Shown piece after piece: positions 27,278-37,337 of a stretch of DNA of 64,000 bases; position 1 is the stretch's first letter; every line of letters begins with the position of its first letter. Position numbers and translations under genes: made by a program. Origin of the DNA: Whalleya microplaca (lineage: Eukaryota > Ascomycota > Sordariomycetes > Xylariales > Xylariaceae). The DNA lies in NCBI GenBank assembly GCA_022497155.1, contig MU385733.1, positions 496,001 to 560,000 on the forward strand, in the 5' to 3' direction. The notes under the pieces were generated by a model, which searched no databases, was not told the DNA's origin, and worked only from the letters and a program-made list of their open reading frames with translations.

Positions 27278-29498
27278 ATACTGTTTCGGCCACTTAGGTG
27301 ATGGCTCGTAGGCGCACGGCGATGAAATTCATGCGTACACGCATTGTAAGATAGGGCGAGGATATGGGCTAGGTCTGAAGACAGACCTGTTGTAAACGAG
27401 ACGACGAGCAAAGGATGCACGGTGGAAACGGCGTGGCCCGCAGCTAGCGGGGCATGGCACAATTGAAGGGGACAAAATGTATGTTGGTTGCTTTCTGGTC
27501 TTTCGACGGGGTTTGTGTTCCGGCCAACTGGTTTTTTGGGATTGGGATGGGGATCCAAGGATTCGATCGACAAGTCACGATCTGTCGACATTTGGACACC
27601 TGGGATTTCTACGCGCGGCCGTCCGCCTTTTGCGTCGTAGGTATGTACGGTGTTTCTCTGTTCTTGTACAGCATATTATTGTAAAACAGCTAGATTCGGG
27701 CAATCCGCTAGATAGATACGTAGAGCTAGGTACTCAGAATACCGAACTGTGATTTTGGGTTCAATACTCATTGAGAGATAGATAGTCGATACTGATAACC
27801 AAGCTTGCCTCCTTACCCCTTAATGTTTACCGTCTGTCGTTATGCGCAAGTGCCTTTGGGAAGCTTGACTGTTGCAATAGATAATAAGCTGCTGAAGTAT
27901 TACTGAAAGGGGATAAGGAACCGATATAGAGTTAACTCGTGTAACAAAACGATCGCATTTCTTAGCATGCTATACAAGTAGCTGTTTAGCCGTTATATTC
28001 AGGACCTTAGAACGTCAGCCAGCCCGGGCGTTATGGTAGTTGTCACAGCCCTGTGAAATAGTCAGAGATAAGTGCATTGACCTATAGGGTATGATTGAAG
28101 GTGTACTGAATCTTGACTCTGTCAAGATTCCGGGAATGGGCTCTTCTATAGAGCTAGAGAGGAGGTTTATTGACCTATATGTCTGCGGAAGAGCCTTGAC
28201 TATATCCTAGATGTTGACAAATATATATTATTCAAGTCATAAACTATTTAGTTCCTTTAACAACAAGAAATTCCGTTTCAATATTATTAAATCAAAAATC
28301 GTAATGTCATATTGGATAGTTTTTATCAACAAACTATACCTATACGGTACTTATCTAATTACCTCTCCCTATACTTAAGTTGACGCTGATGTTGTTCTAG
28401 CTCCCTAGCTTTGTTACATTATAGTAATTGAGCAAAAGGTGTACCTCCGAACCACTATTTAGTTCCCGTGACAGTTACCGTATGTAGCCTAGAGATCTGT
28501 GGGGGTTATGTAGTAGTAGCCGCCCAGCCAGGCTCATACATATCAGTCATATCATTGGGACCGTGGAAGACATAAGATTCATACAGCCAGCCAATATAAT
28601 ACATTTATTGGATCATGGGAATACTTCATCTGTCATGTGAATGAGTATGTTCAAGAGAAAGCCTCGCTCATTGAGTCCTGTCCGATAAACACAACGTATC
28701 AAGATATATTTTCTTTCCATATACCAGTATACTAGACTGTTCAGCATGCTTTGCCTCAATGACGCCTCTTTCAACCACAACATCAATATTTTACCTTACG
28801 AACATGGCTGTCATCATGCTCTAGGATGATTACCCTTTTCACACAGTAACAAGACAAAATATTTCCCAGCAATCACTGGCCTCGAGTATTTGGGGCACGT
28901 TGTTTCCGAAGGTAGAATTGGGGAAAGACTCTCTCGAGTCCCACGCATCGACATGGCAAAATAATAAAGTTTCTACTTCATCCTCGAGAAATAAGTCCTA
29001 GGTTGGACATAAGATTGACCAACCGGGAGATCGATCCTAGGATCACCATGTGCCAGGGTATGGATAGATCCTTTCAATATGACGGAACGTAGTTATTAAA
29101 TGCAACGCTATATCAGGGGACCTACTGTGCCACTCAGTCGTACTAAGACCCAGTCTATTCTGTGTATACACTTTTCTGGCCTTACTATGTAAGACTTCCT
29201 GGTCCTATAGAGGATGATCCCTTTAGCGTTGATACAACGGAGAGCAGCGTAGCAATTGCGATGCATACATATGCTGGCATCAAGTAGTCAGCAGTTATCA
29301 TCACGCAATATACTAGGAAGAATCAATCAGATACCCTTGTCTCTATACAAAAAATGGCAGGATAGTGACGAGCCGACATGGCTCACAAGTGGGGATCTTA
29401 TGGCAATGAAATACCAGCGTCCCACATACTTGGACAGTGAGCAGAGACGGCTGTAATCGAGGACTTCTCCTTATTCCATAAAGCAACGTGTACTCGTG
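27278..29498. other. Intergenic, no gene seen
   Basis: About 2.2 kb between the kinase and the aminotransferase. Composition becomes moderately A+T-rich after 27.7 kb. Only short ORFs, none with a recognisable domain. No repeat partner was noticed inside the window. Confidence 0.5.
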
Positions 29499-30969
29499 AT
29501 GGCACACCCCTTCATCGCAGAATCTAGCGTTCTGTATCGAGCATTTGACTCAAAGAGAGAGAAAGTCGTTGGGTCCTCCGGTATAAGGCTGTTCCTTGAA
29601 TCTGGAAAACAGATAATCGATGCATCAGCCGGCCCTTCTGTCTCGGTGCTTGGGCATACTCGTCCCGATGTGTCAGAGGCCTTGGTACGCCAGATAAGTG
29701 AATGCGCCTATATCTATTCGGGCTCACGATTCGCTTCACCGGCTGTTGAGGAGCTCGCCTCCTTTATACTACAGGGTCGTCCGGGAGGTCTCTCAAAAGC
29801 CATCTTTGTCAATTCGGGCAGCGAAGCGACTGACGCCGCTATGAAATTAGCCACGCAGTACTGGCACGAAGTCGGGCAACCCCAGCGACGCTTTGTGATT
29901 GCGCGCAAGCAGAGCTATCATGGCAACACCATCGGCGCACTCTGTGTTTCGGGCCATGACTCGAAACGTGCTCTTTATGGCGACTGGCTGTCTTCCAACG
30001 TCCGATTCGTTGACCCGTGTTTCTCTTATCGCTTCAAGAGGCCCGATGAAACCGATGAGGTCTACGTTGAGCGGCTTACGGACCAGCTCGAGAACCTTAT
30101 ACTAGAGCTTGGACCAGAGAATGTATCTTCCTTCATCGCGGAAACAGTCAGCGGTAGTACTCTGGGATGTGCCACGGCGGTGAAGGGATATTTCAAAGCT
30201 GTTAGGGAGATCTGCGATAAACATAGCATTCTCCTCATTCTAGACGAGGTACGTCTGTGCCCACATTGATTAGCGTCTTATTTTACGAACCTTTTCCAAC
30301 AGGTCATGTGCGGTATGGGCAAAACAGGCACAATGCATGCTTGGGAGCAGGAAGACATTAGAGGACCCGATATCCAGACGATCGGAAAGGCCTTGGGTGG
30401 TGGTTTTGTGCCGCTCTCCGGCGTGCTTCTCCACCAGAAGATATTTGATGCGTTGAGTCAAGGCTCCAAAAGCCTTGCTCATGGTCATACATTCCAGGTA
30501 TGGACTATACATGCGCGTCTTACCCATTGTATTAGCTAACTTGCCTCAGGCTCATCCTGCCGCCTGTGCTGCTGCTTTAGCAGTCCAGAAGGCTATTCAT
30601 AATGAGAGACTGCTCGCTAACGTGGCAGCCATGGGGCGTGTGTTGGAGGGCCTCTTGTATGAACAGCTAGCACCTCTTAATATTGTGGGAGATGTTCGAG
30701 GTCGAGGTCTTTTCTGGGCCGTGGAGTTCATGCTTGACGGTCCGGAACGGATTCCATTACCTGCTGAAGTCAACTTCTGTGCACGCGTTGTCGACTGTGC
30801 CCTAGAGCTCGGTTTGAATATCCTCGGGAACCTAGGCCGAACAGGCACTGTCTACGTGGACCATGTAATTATTTCGCCCCCTTATATTGTTACTGAGGTG
30901 GAGCTTCGAGATATTGTCATAATCCTGCGCACTGCCATCGTAAAGCTTACCGAGATAACGTTCCCGTGA
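29499..30969 (+). CDS. Class III PLP-dependent aminotransferase
   Basis: Transfers amino groups between an omega- or alpha-amine donor and an oxo acid through pyridoxal phosphate. Three exons, 29499-30248, 30303-30497 and 30550-30969, give 454 residues, the normal size for the family. ATG at 29499 is chosen; the preceding GTG is not a fungal start. Motifs in order: NSGSEATDAAMKLA (phosphate-binding turn, about residues 107-120), SYHGNTIGAL, LLILDEVMCGMGKTG with the pyridine-binding Asp249, and TIGKALGGGFVPLSG with the Schiff-base Lys279. All catalytic features are present, and no frame damage is seen. It stands alone: no amino-acid, biotin or secondary-metabolite gene is next to it, so the substrate cannot be assigned. 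It is noticeably richer in G+C than the DNA on both sides, as expected for a functional gene in an A+T-leaning zone. Confidence 0.92.
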
Positions 30970-31660
30970 CTCGATAGCGGAGACGTTAAGGCACCGATCT
31001 GGATGGATAGAGCAATTACCTATTAAACCTCTTGAATATCTATTCCCTGAGAAGCGTGAGACACAGGTCATGGGAAACGGTAATAGATACGTTAAACTTG
31101 TCCCAAACCCTAAGAAATCTATAGAATTCCTCAATCAGAAGAAAAATAGTTTCAAGGAGATGTATATGTCCTAAAAAGGCGTAGATAACCAGACCTGGAT
31201 TCAAGGGACCAGCGAGGCTTAAGCACGGCTTACAATTGTTTAAATTACGCATGAACAATGGAAATAAAACGGGTGAAGCGATACGTTTGACTTTTAATGT
31301 TCAGTAGGCATCTTCGAGCTTTTTCCCCAAATCGTCATTAGTAAAGTTAAACATAGATTACATATGTATAAGATATGGATATGTAGGCTTTCGATTTATT
31401 ACAAATCATGTGTTAAAATAAATCTTAACATACCTAGGCAATCGTCCCTATCGTCTCAATGAAGAAAAACTTGCTCGAATAAACTCTTTGAGCGTGTTAC
31501 ATTCAACACGAAGGACACCTTTTCTAGATCTTAAAACCTCCAGCCGGGGAGGTTTACATGCCGGCCTATATTCTTTTGACTTTAATATAAAACCAAATGC
31601 CCCTACTTGTAGACTTTATTGACTCGTATACTTCCCCTACGCCGCCCTATCAGTTTGGCT
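30970..31660. other. 3' flank of aminotransferase, no gene seen
   Basis: About 0.7 kb of A+T-leaning sequence with only short ORFs. Nothing recognised. Confidence 0.5.
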
Positions 31661-31817
31661 TGTCAATATGGGACAAAGTAATGAGGAGTATAGTGACCTG
31701 ATTAGTGCAAGGTGAAGCTATAGGAAGGTGGCGAAGCCACCTTATGTATTCATGTATAGGCGGCCGGCCATATATAGGCCCGTACCACCACTCAACCCTA
31801 TAGGGCGTATCTTAACA
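31661..31817. repeat. LTR-like repeat copy E1 with GAA-capped hairpin
   Basis: 157 bp beginning TGTCAATATGG and ending CTTAACA. It pairs with the 156-bp copy at 32,445-32,600: they share TGAGGAG-TATAGTG-like, AAGGTGAAGCTA and CGTACC-CTATAG blocks in the same order. It contains the perfect stem AAGGTGGC-GAA-GCCACCTT at 31,725-31,743. No clear target-site duplication flanks this copy (TGGCT left, GTTAA right), so its ends are less certain than those of E2. Confidence 0.6.
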
Positions 31818-32444
31818 GTTAAGCGATCCGAGAACCTGGAATGAGTTCTGGTGCTGTAAGCTCCTCATTCTCCTCATTATATTTTTTGCTGTTCTTTTGT
31901 TTACTACCATCGCCGTCCTCGTCGTTGCCCTCCTCCCCACTACCCCCAAGACCACCTCCCGAACCGTTCATTGCTATGGCTATTACGCCTCCTCACGCCC
32001 AGAGGGCGTTGCGCTTTAATTAGAAAAAGACCCTAGTAATACTGCCACTGGGACGAGGAATGCAACGCGACATGCTGTACATATTTTCAAGGCTCTCTTT
32101 TTGTGTTCATGACTACCTAGATAGCTAGTAACCTCTTTCTAAGTTCAGCGCCTCGCATCGATGATTTGATCATGATAATGACCTTCAGGCAATAAGGTAA
32201 GACGGAAGGGTGTCAGCCGGCTATCAAACTCAACTGCCAATGGAAATAAGATTCCCGTGCTCTCACCGACGAACCCGAAACATGAGAGAGACATCATAGC
32301 TGGCTGAATATAAGGGGTTATTTTGAAAGCGAGTAATCGTTCTTGTCTAGACATGGCCGCTTTATTTGACACACAGCATGCTCTCAAACGTTGGTCCGCT
32401 TGCTTATAGACCAGTACGAATAGTCGCCAGCTCACCGGTTGAAT
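31818..32444. other. Spacer between the E1 and E2 repeats, no gene seen
   Basis: About 0.6 kb. A plus-strand ORF at 31,841-32,023 is low-complexity (Ser/Pro/Leu) and not called. Nothing else recognised. Confidence 0.45.
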
Positions 32445-32600
32445 TGTCTCAAAGTAGGAAAAGTGGTGAGGAGAATAGTGGCTTGAATAGTGTAAGGTGA
32501 AGCTACATGGTGTATGGGGGCGAAGCCCCTTCTATGTATATACAGGCGTTGGCTATACATAGGCGCGTACCCCTATCAGCCTATAGCGTGAATCTTGACA
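32445..32600. repeat. Solo-LTR-like repeat copy E2 with GAA-capped hairpin
   Basis: 156 bp, TGTCTCAAAG to ATCTTGACA, so TG...CA ends with a short inverted TGTC/GACA. It is flanked by TGAAT (32,440-32,444) and TGAAC (32,601-32,605), a 5-bp target-site duplication with one C/T difference. The stem GGGGC-GAA-GCCCC lies at 32,517-32,529, at the same place as the stem in E1. No coding capacity. Read on the minus strand, its layout matches the solo LTR at 51,527-51,696. Confidence 0.7.
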
Positions 32601-32605
32601 TGAAC

Positions 32606-34398
32606 AGCCGCTAGTTTAGCGCTTAAATAGCCGCTAGCTCAGCCGATGTTTCGATCCGGCAGTGGAACCAAAGAGTCCAATGATGACAGGGCAGTAGTTT
32701 TTGACTGAAACCCGACCCAACCAGCCTCCCTCCAAATGCTTCACATATAAAAATATATCGATACGGATGAAAGGAAATATACCCCCCTAAGACATTAATC
32801 CTGTGATACTAACTTGACGCAGTGGCTGAAGACTGGCAGTTCCTTTTACGGTTCAGACCGAAATTATTACCTTTTCCCCTAGGAAGTTTGAGGTATGATC
32901 TATATGATGTGATTCTAAAAGCACCAAGAAATAGGTAATCTAAAGTTGCGTAAACTAATATAAGACTGATCAGTACTGCTTGGTGTATAAGGCTACTAAC
33001 TGCTCCTCCTATCTTGCATGCATGCAATATGCCACAGGGGCAGCACAGTCAATCGAAACCCCTGAGTGATGCTACATGGCGAAGGCTACGAACCCTGGTC
33101 GACAGGCACATGTCAACTTAAACTTGTTGCAAGATCTCGGCGTATATACAAAGAGATTCCTCAAGGGTGGCAGTGCACGTCTCGCCGATCCAACTGTCTA
33201 GTCTACTCAATGGCCTTCTACTTCATGTCTGACTCTGCTAGAACCTCTAGGAGTTCTGATTGATTCAGTCCTAGCCTTCTAGCTGGCGTAGACTTGGCGG
33301 TTCCTGGCGTCTATTATCCATACGCATGAAGATGCGCAGCAGATGACAGGCTGCGTTGGCTCCTTTTCGGCCTGCTGCAGCCTAATGCTGTCCTACTGCG
33401 AACTGCGTCCGCTGACGGAAGACATCTTGAGTGGTGACACTAGACCTCTAACTAGACTCCTGGCACATCATGCAAGCCAATTGGCCCTTCGTTCAGCTAT
33501 CCTGCCTATTCAGAATCACTATCGTACTTGAACCAGTAAACGAGTCGTCCGTGATGCAGCGGTTTAGTCCAGTCTTATTGCCGCCGAAGCTGACCTTTAA
33601 GTTAAAGAGCGCACAGCCGCCAATAGTTCCGGCATCTAGTAGTTCGTCCTAGTATCTTTCACTATCAGTTACTGTAGCCTGCATTCGATATAGATAAGAA
33701 TTTTAAGATAGCGGCCCAGTGTAACTGGACTCGGTCCTGGGGAGGCGCTCATGCGCGATAACGAAGTATCGGAATTGCAAGTACCTAGACGCCTACTCTA
33801 TGAATGCAATCCGCCTTTGTAATAGGTACCCGCGTATGGCAGCTTGTCCCATCTGATTTAGGCGCCGTTAAACAGCGTGTAGAGCAGCCTCCAAGCGACC
33901 TCCGCGAACATCCCGACAAGCCAGCCAGCCAACCAATACACGCACGTTTTCTCCGATGAACTCGAAGCCATAGTCTTTCACCGAAATACGCTTCTGCATA
34001 ATCGATATGTCGCAAGTTCAGCAAATAGGTTATAGGCTGATCCGACCTGTTGGCACTACGTTACATGCATAAATCCGTCCCAATATGAAACCTCACACCA
34101 AAAATTGCGCCTTCTTCAAATGCTGTTTCAGAATAAAGATACTTTGTGTAAAGAATCGTTCCGGGGCAATGAATTATTCGACGGTAAAGTTGGACTTCTC
34201 TAATGGTGAATTAGAGAAAGCGCTGAGGAAGGTTGAAAGTTGAAACGCAGTTCCACCAGCGGCAAGAGAACGCAGTCTGATTTCTGCATGCTGAAATATA
34301 CGCTTTATGTTTAGGGATAATGTATAGATTCACAGGTCCTCTGGGCGATGTGATATGCGACAAGGCTACCTAGGTGAGTACCTAGGCTGTCAATTAAT
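32606..34398. other. Gene-poor stretch with a G+C-richer patch
   Basis: No gene supported. The patch at about 33,060-33,660 is visibly richer in G+C than its surroundings and carries several short ORFs, but no domain was recognised; it could be a decayed gene fragment. A minus-strand ORF at 33,785-34,024 also has no known features. Confidence 0.4.
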
Positions 34399-34830
34399 TA
34401 TGATGAGATAACGGACACGGGACACGGAGCTTCAGGCTGCGTGTAGAAGAGAGTGGCTAAAAGGCCTATATTCCTCTAGAACGAAGCCATCTGCAGTGTG
34501 TGTGTGTGTATCTGATAGAGAGCTAAGCTAAAGAAGGGTGAAGGAGGAAGGCCTCAAATCCCGTGTGTCACACTTACAACTAAAGGGACAGCGCGCAGCT
34601 CTAAATAGGAGGTCTTGAATTGACTATTGTTGTAAGCTCTAAGGAGGAGGAAAAACCAGTTGTGTGTGAGGAGGCCTAAGGCCCTAGTAATACCTTAATG
34701 GAGCCTCGGATCGGCGTAACTGTTAATCCGGTAGACCCCTATAACAGCCCCTATAACAACCTTTAAGCCTGGCTCTATGACACCGTGGGATTGAAGTGGG
34801 GCCCACAACAGGTGGTCATGTGACCTGACA
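34399..34830 (-). repeat. Solo LTR A, full length, with perfect TTAAT duplication
   Basis: 432 bp. Read on the minus strand it begins TGTCAGGTCACATG and ends CCGTTATCTCATCATA. It is flanked by TTAAT at 34,394-34,398 and 34,831-34,835, a perfect 5-bp target-site duplication. It matches the copy at 39,678-39,893 along its length except for about 215 bp missing from that copy. Such TG-starting, non-coding repeats with 5-bp duplications are the mark of solo LTRs left by recombination of a retrotransposon. It carries a GT microsatellite at about 34,497-34,508. Confidence 0.85.
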
Positions 34831-34835
34831 TTAAT

Positions 34836-36268
34836 TGTTTCTAAGCTTAAGTTAAGCCAACGACCTTTTTTCATTTTTTATTTTTATTTTTAGTTTTTTA
34901 CGTTTCTGTAAGTCAATGGGGGAAGGGGAGAAAAGTGGAAGGGGCTTATTCTTTCCTTCTTTTTTTGTCGATCTTGTTTAACATTTTCATGAATTTTATA
35001 CGGCTATGAATCTGATTCTATTTCGTCTAAAGTCGCAATCCTTACGACAACATCGATGATGGCAGCATAAATCTAACTCTATACGCCGTACGTCCTTCTC
35101 TACCTGGATTACTTCGGTGGGATCAGAGAACAAGAAAGCGCCGTTCGTACATTTTAAAGACATTGTAGAGCTTTTCCAGGCGATTAATAGTGTTTTTATT
35201 TTTTTATTTTCCGCCGTCACGATATATAGCATTTTGTCCGTATCTCAGGATATCGTATACTAATTGGATAGACGTCTTGCCTTATGAATAAGACACCATC
35301 GATCTCTAAACAGGACAGACCCGCCCAAAGCGTCGCAAATTTCTTTGTTGCCGTTACCATGCTGACACAGATGTCCTTATTATTATGATCCCAACTGACC
35401 TTCGTGAATAACTGTATCAGGATGTTTAGATGGTATGACAAGGGCTATAATCAGGGCTTGGAATATATCAATTCAGCTAATAATTCTCTAGGGCCCCTGA
35501 GGGTGCTTATGGTTCTAAGTTTCAATCTGAGTCTGAGCTTCGGCGACAGTTCTTTATAGACCTGCTGCTGCGGTACGTATTCCTGGTACGTATTTAGTCT
35601 GTTGCCGACATAGCTGCCGTCTGGTGATTATACCTTTTGTTAGGCAGTTATATATTCCAATAGTATCGAATAATATCTAACAGCACCCAATATATGTACT
35701 CGTGCAGCATTCCTGCATCTCGTATAGCTTCTAATAGGTCTTGGCTCCAATAGCCGTGTGACAGATGGAATATCGCTCTAAACTTGCCCTAAGAGATATA
35801 GAGGGAAGCTGGAGACCAATTGGTTTGGCTACACGTCGAATAGAAGGCCACTGTGGGGTAGATTGTGGGCGATTCTACATACCAGAGACCAAAGACCAGA
35901 GCGTGCTGTGATCAATACTTGGCCAAAGCTGGTAGTCGGGGCAGGTGATTCCGCGACTTGAAGCGGGTTACAAAGTAACATGAGGGCGTGGTTTTCCATA
36001 TCAGATCACCAGGCCAAGATTGTTATTCTTGCCAAATTTGAACAGACGCAGCAGGCTTCCTTTCTTGGAGAAGTGGGAGGAAGAACCGAGCAGTGCTCGT
36101 ATCGGCACGACGATGACCACGAGAATGACCATGACGCAACAGGTCGCGGCTCCGCAGCCGGTGTTGTAGCAGCGCATCATGATTAAATTATTGTGCAGAT
36201 TGCAACTACCAATTCGATATCGTAGGTATAATGTATATAGGGGTACATTGACACTATCTATCAGGCTT
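34836..36268. other. Gene-poor stretch, no gene seen
   Basis: About 1.4 kb with a T-rich segment at 34,865-34,900 and short ORFs only. Nothing recognisable as coding, RNA gene or mobile element. Confidence 0.45.
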
Positions 36269-36544
36269 GTCAGGATCCTTTGTTAGGATCATATATATAG
36301 AGGTTGTTCTCCGAACAACCTTTTGGTTAGATCTTCCTGCAATAACTGTATTAAGCCTTGTCACGGGACAAATGTATGAGGTAGCAAAACAGCACAGTTG
36401 ATGAAATAGACGCAGGTTATGAGTAGTATAGTACTTGTTATTAGAGAAGTGTCATCACTAGAGTCTGAGGAGGAAGAAACTCCTACATATAAGCCACAGC
36501 TTCTGGGGTATCCCAGCCACCTGAATTATCAACAGCCACACATC
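36269..36544. repeat. Dispersed repeat copy C (short form)
   Basis: Shares ordered blocks with 40,155-40,963: TGTCAGGATCCTTTGTTAG-like start, the near-palindrome GAGGTTGTTCTCCGAACAAC (about 36,300-36,319), AGAAGTGTCATCACTA-like block, ATATAAGCCACAG, and a CAGCCACACA-like end. It contains TGAGGTAGCAAAACAGCACA, whose reverse complement occurs on the left side of copy D. LTR-like layout (TG...CA), but no exact target-site duplication was found. Confidence 0.6.
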
Positions 36545-37337
36545 CCTGTAATCCGTTAATAGTTGTTGCATTAAAAACTAACCAAAGGGTTAATTGAAGG
36601 ACAATCTTTATATACATGATCGTAATAAAGAATACTAACACACAGCAAATATTTAATTAGGTAAAGTCAGATGCCAATGAGGTAATCAGGCTCGAACTAT
36701 TTCCTGCAGCAGTTATCAGTGAACTCGAGTGTGTGAAGATTAGGTACCTAGCTATCCTCATCTTAATAAAAACCATCTTGACAGTAAAGTAACTTATATA
36801 ATATCAAATAACCCGGTTAGAACGGATGAAAAAGTAACGGTAAAAAAAGTATAAAGATCCATGCAACATGACAAAAGAAAGACAGCCAACTGTCTGCTCT
36901 CATCTCACAATAAATTCTATCTATACCTATCGTATTGTCCTGTGTCGTATTATTCTTCGACGCAGCAAATTTATTATACACACTTTGGAGGCTTAAAGTC
37001 ATGACATTATGCCTGGGTATCTTTGGAAATACCTTGGCCTCGGGGTAATATTGAGGGGAAGGCACAAACCAGAGTTTTGCCGACACATCTATCTTGATGC
37101 CTAAGGCTCGGTAAAGAAGATATGTTGTGTAACATTGGTGAGCCACATAATTCGCTGATGCCAGCAACAATGCTGGCACGTGAGAAGCAGCCTGATAATC
37201 TCGCAAATCACAAACGTGGCCGATATCCGATCACAGACGTGCTCACTTTCATCATCCTCCATTAGTTTTTTCCCCATCAAGCTAAATAGCGATATTGGCC
37301 CACCTACCCATAACCAATTTAACTTCCTTTTGAATCT
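36545..37337. other. Upstream flank of the C2H2-type gene, no other gene seen
   Basis: About 0.8 kb of A+T-leaning sequence, the probable promoter of the plus-strand gene at 37,338. Minus-strand ORFs here (36,817-37,206 and 37,101-37,376) have no recognised features and overlap each other, so they are not called. Confidence 0.4.

Noticed and set aside
32620..32665. tRNA-like sequence (TAGCTCAGCC followed by GTTTCGATCC)
   Set aside because: A-box-like and B-box-like words are almost adjacent, leaving no room for an anticodon arm; not a tRNA gene.
33060..33660. G+C-richer patch as a gene
   Set aside because: Only short frames (about 60 codons) in several phases and no recognisable domain; left as unexplained sequence.
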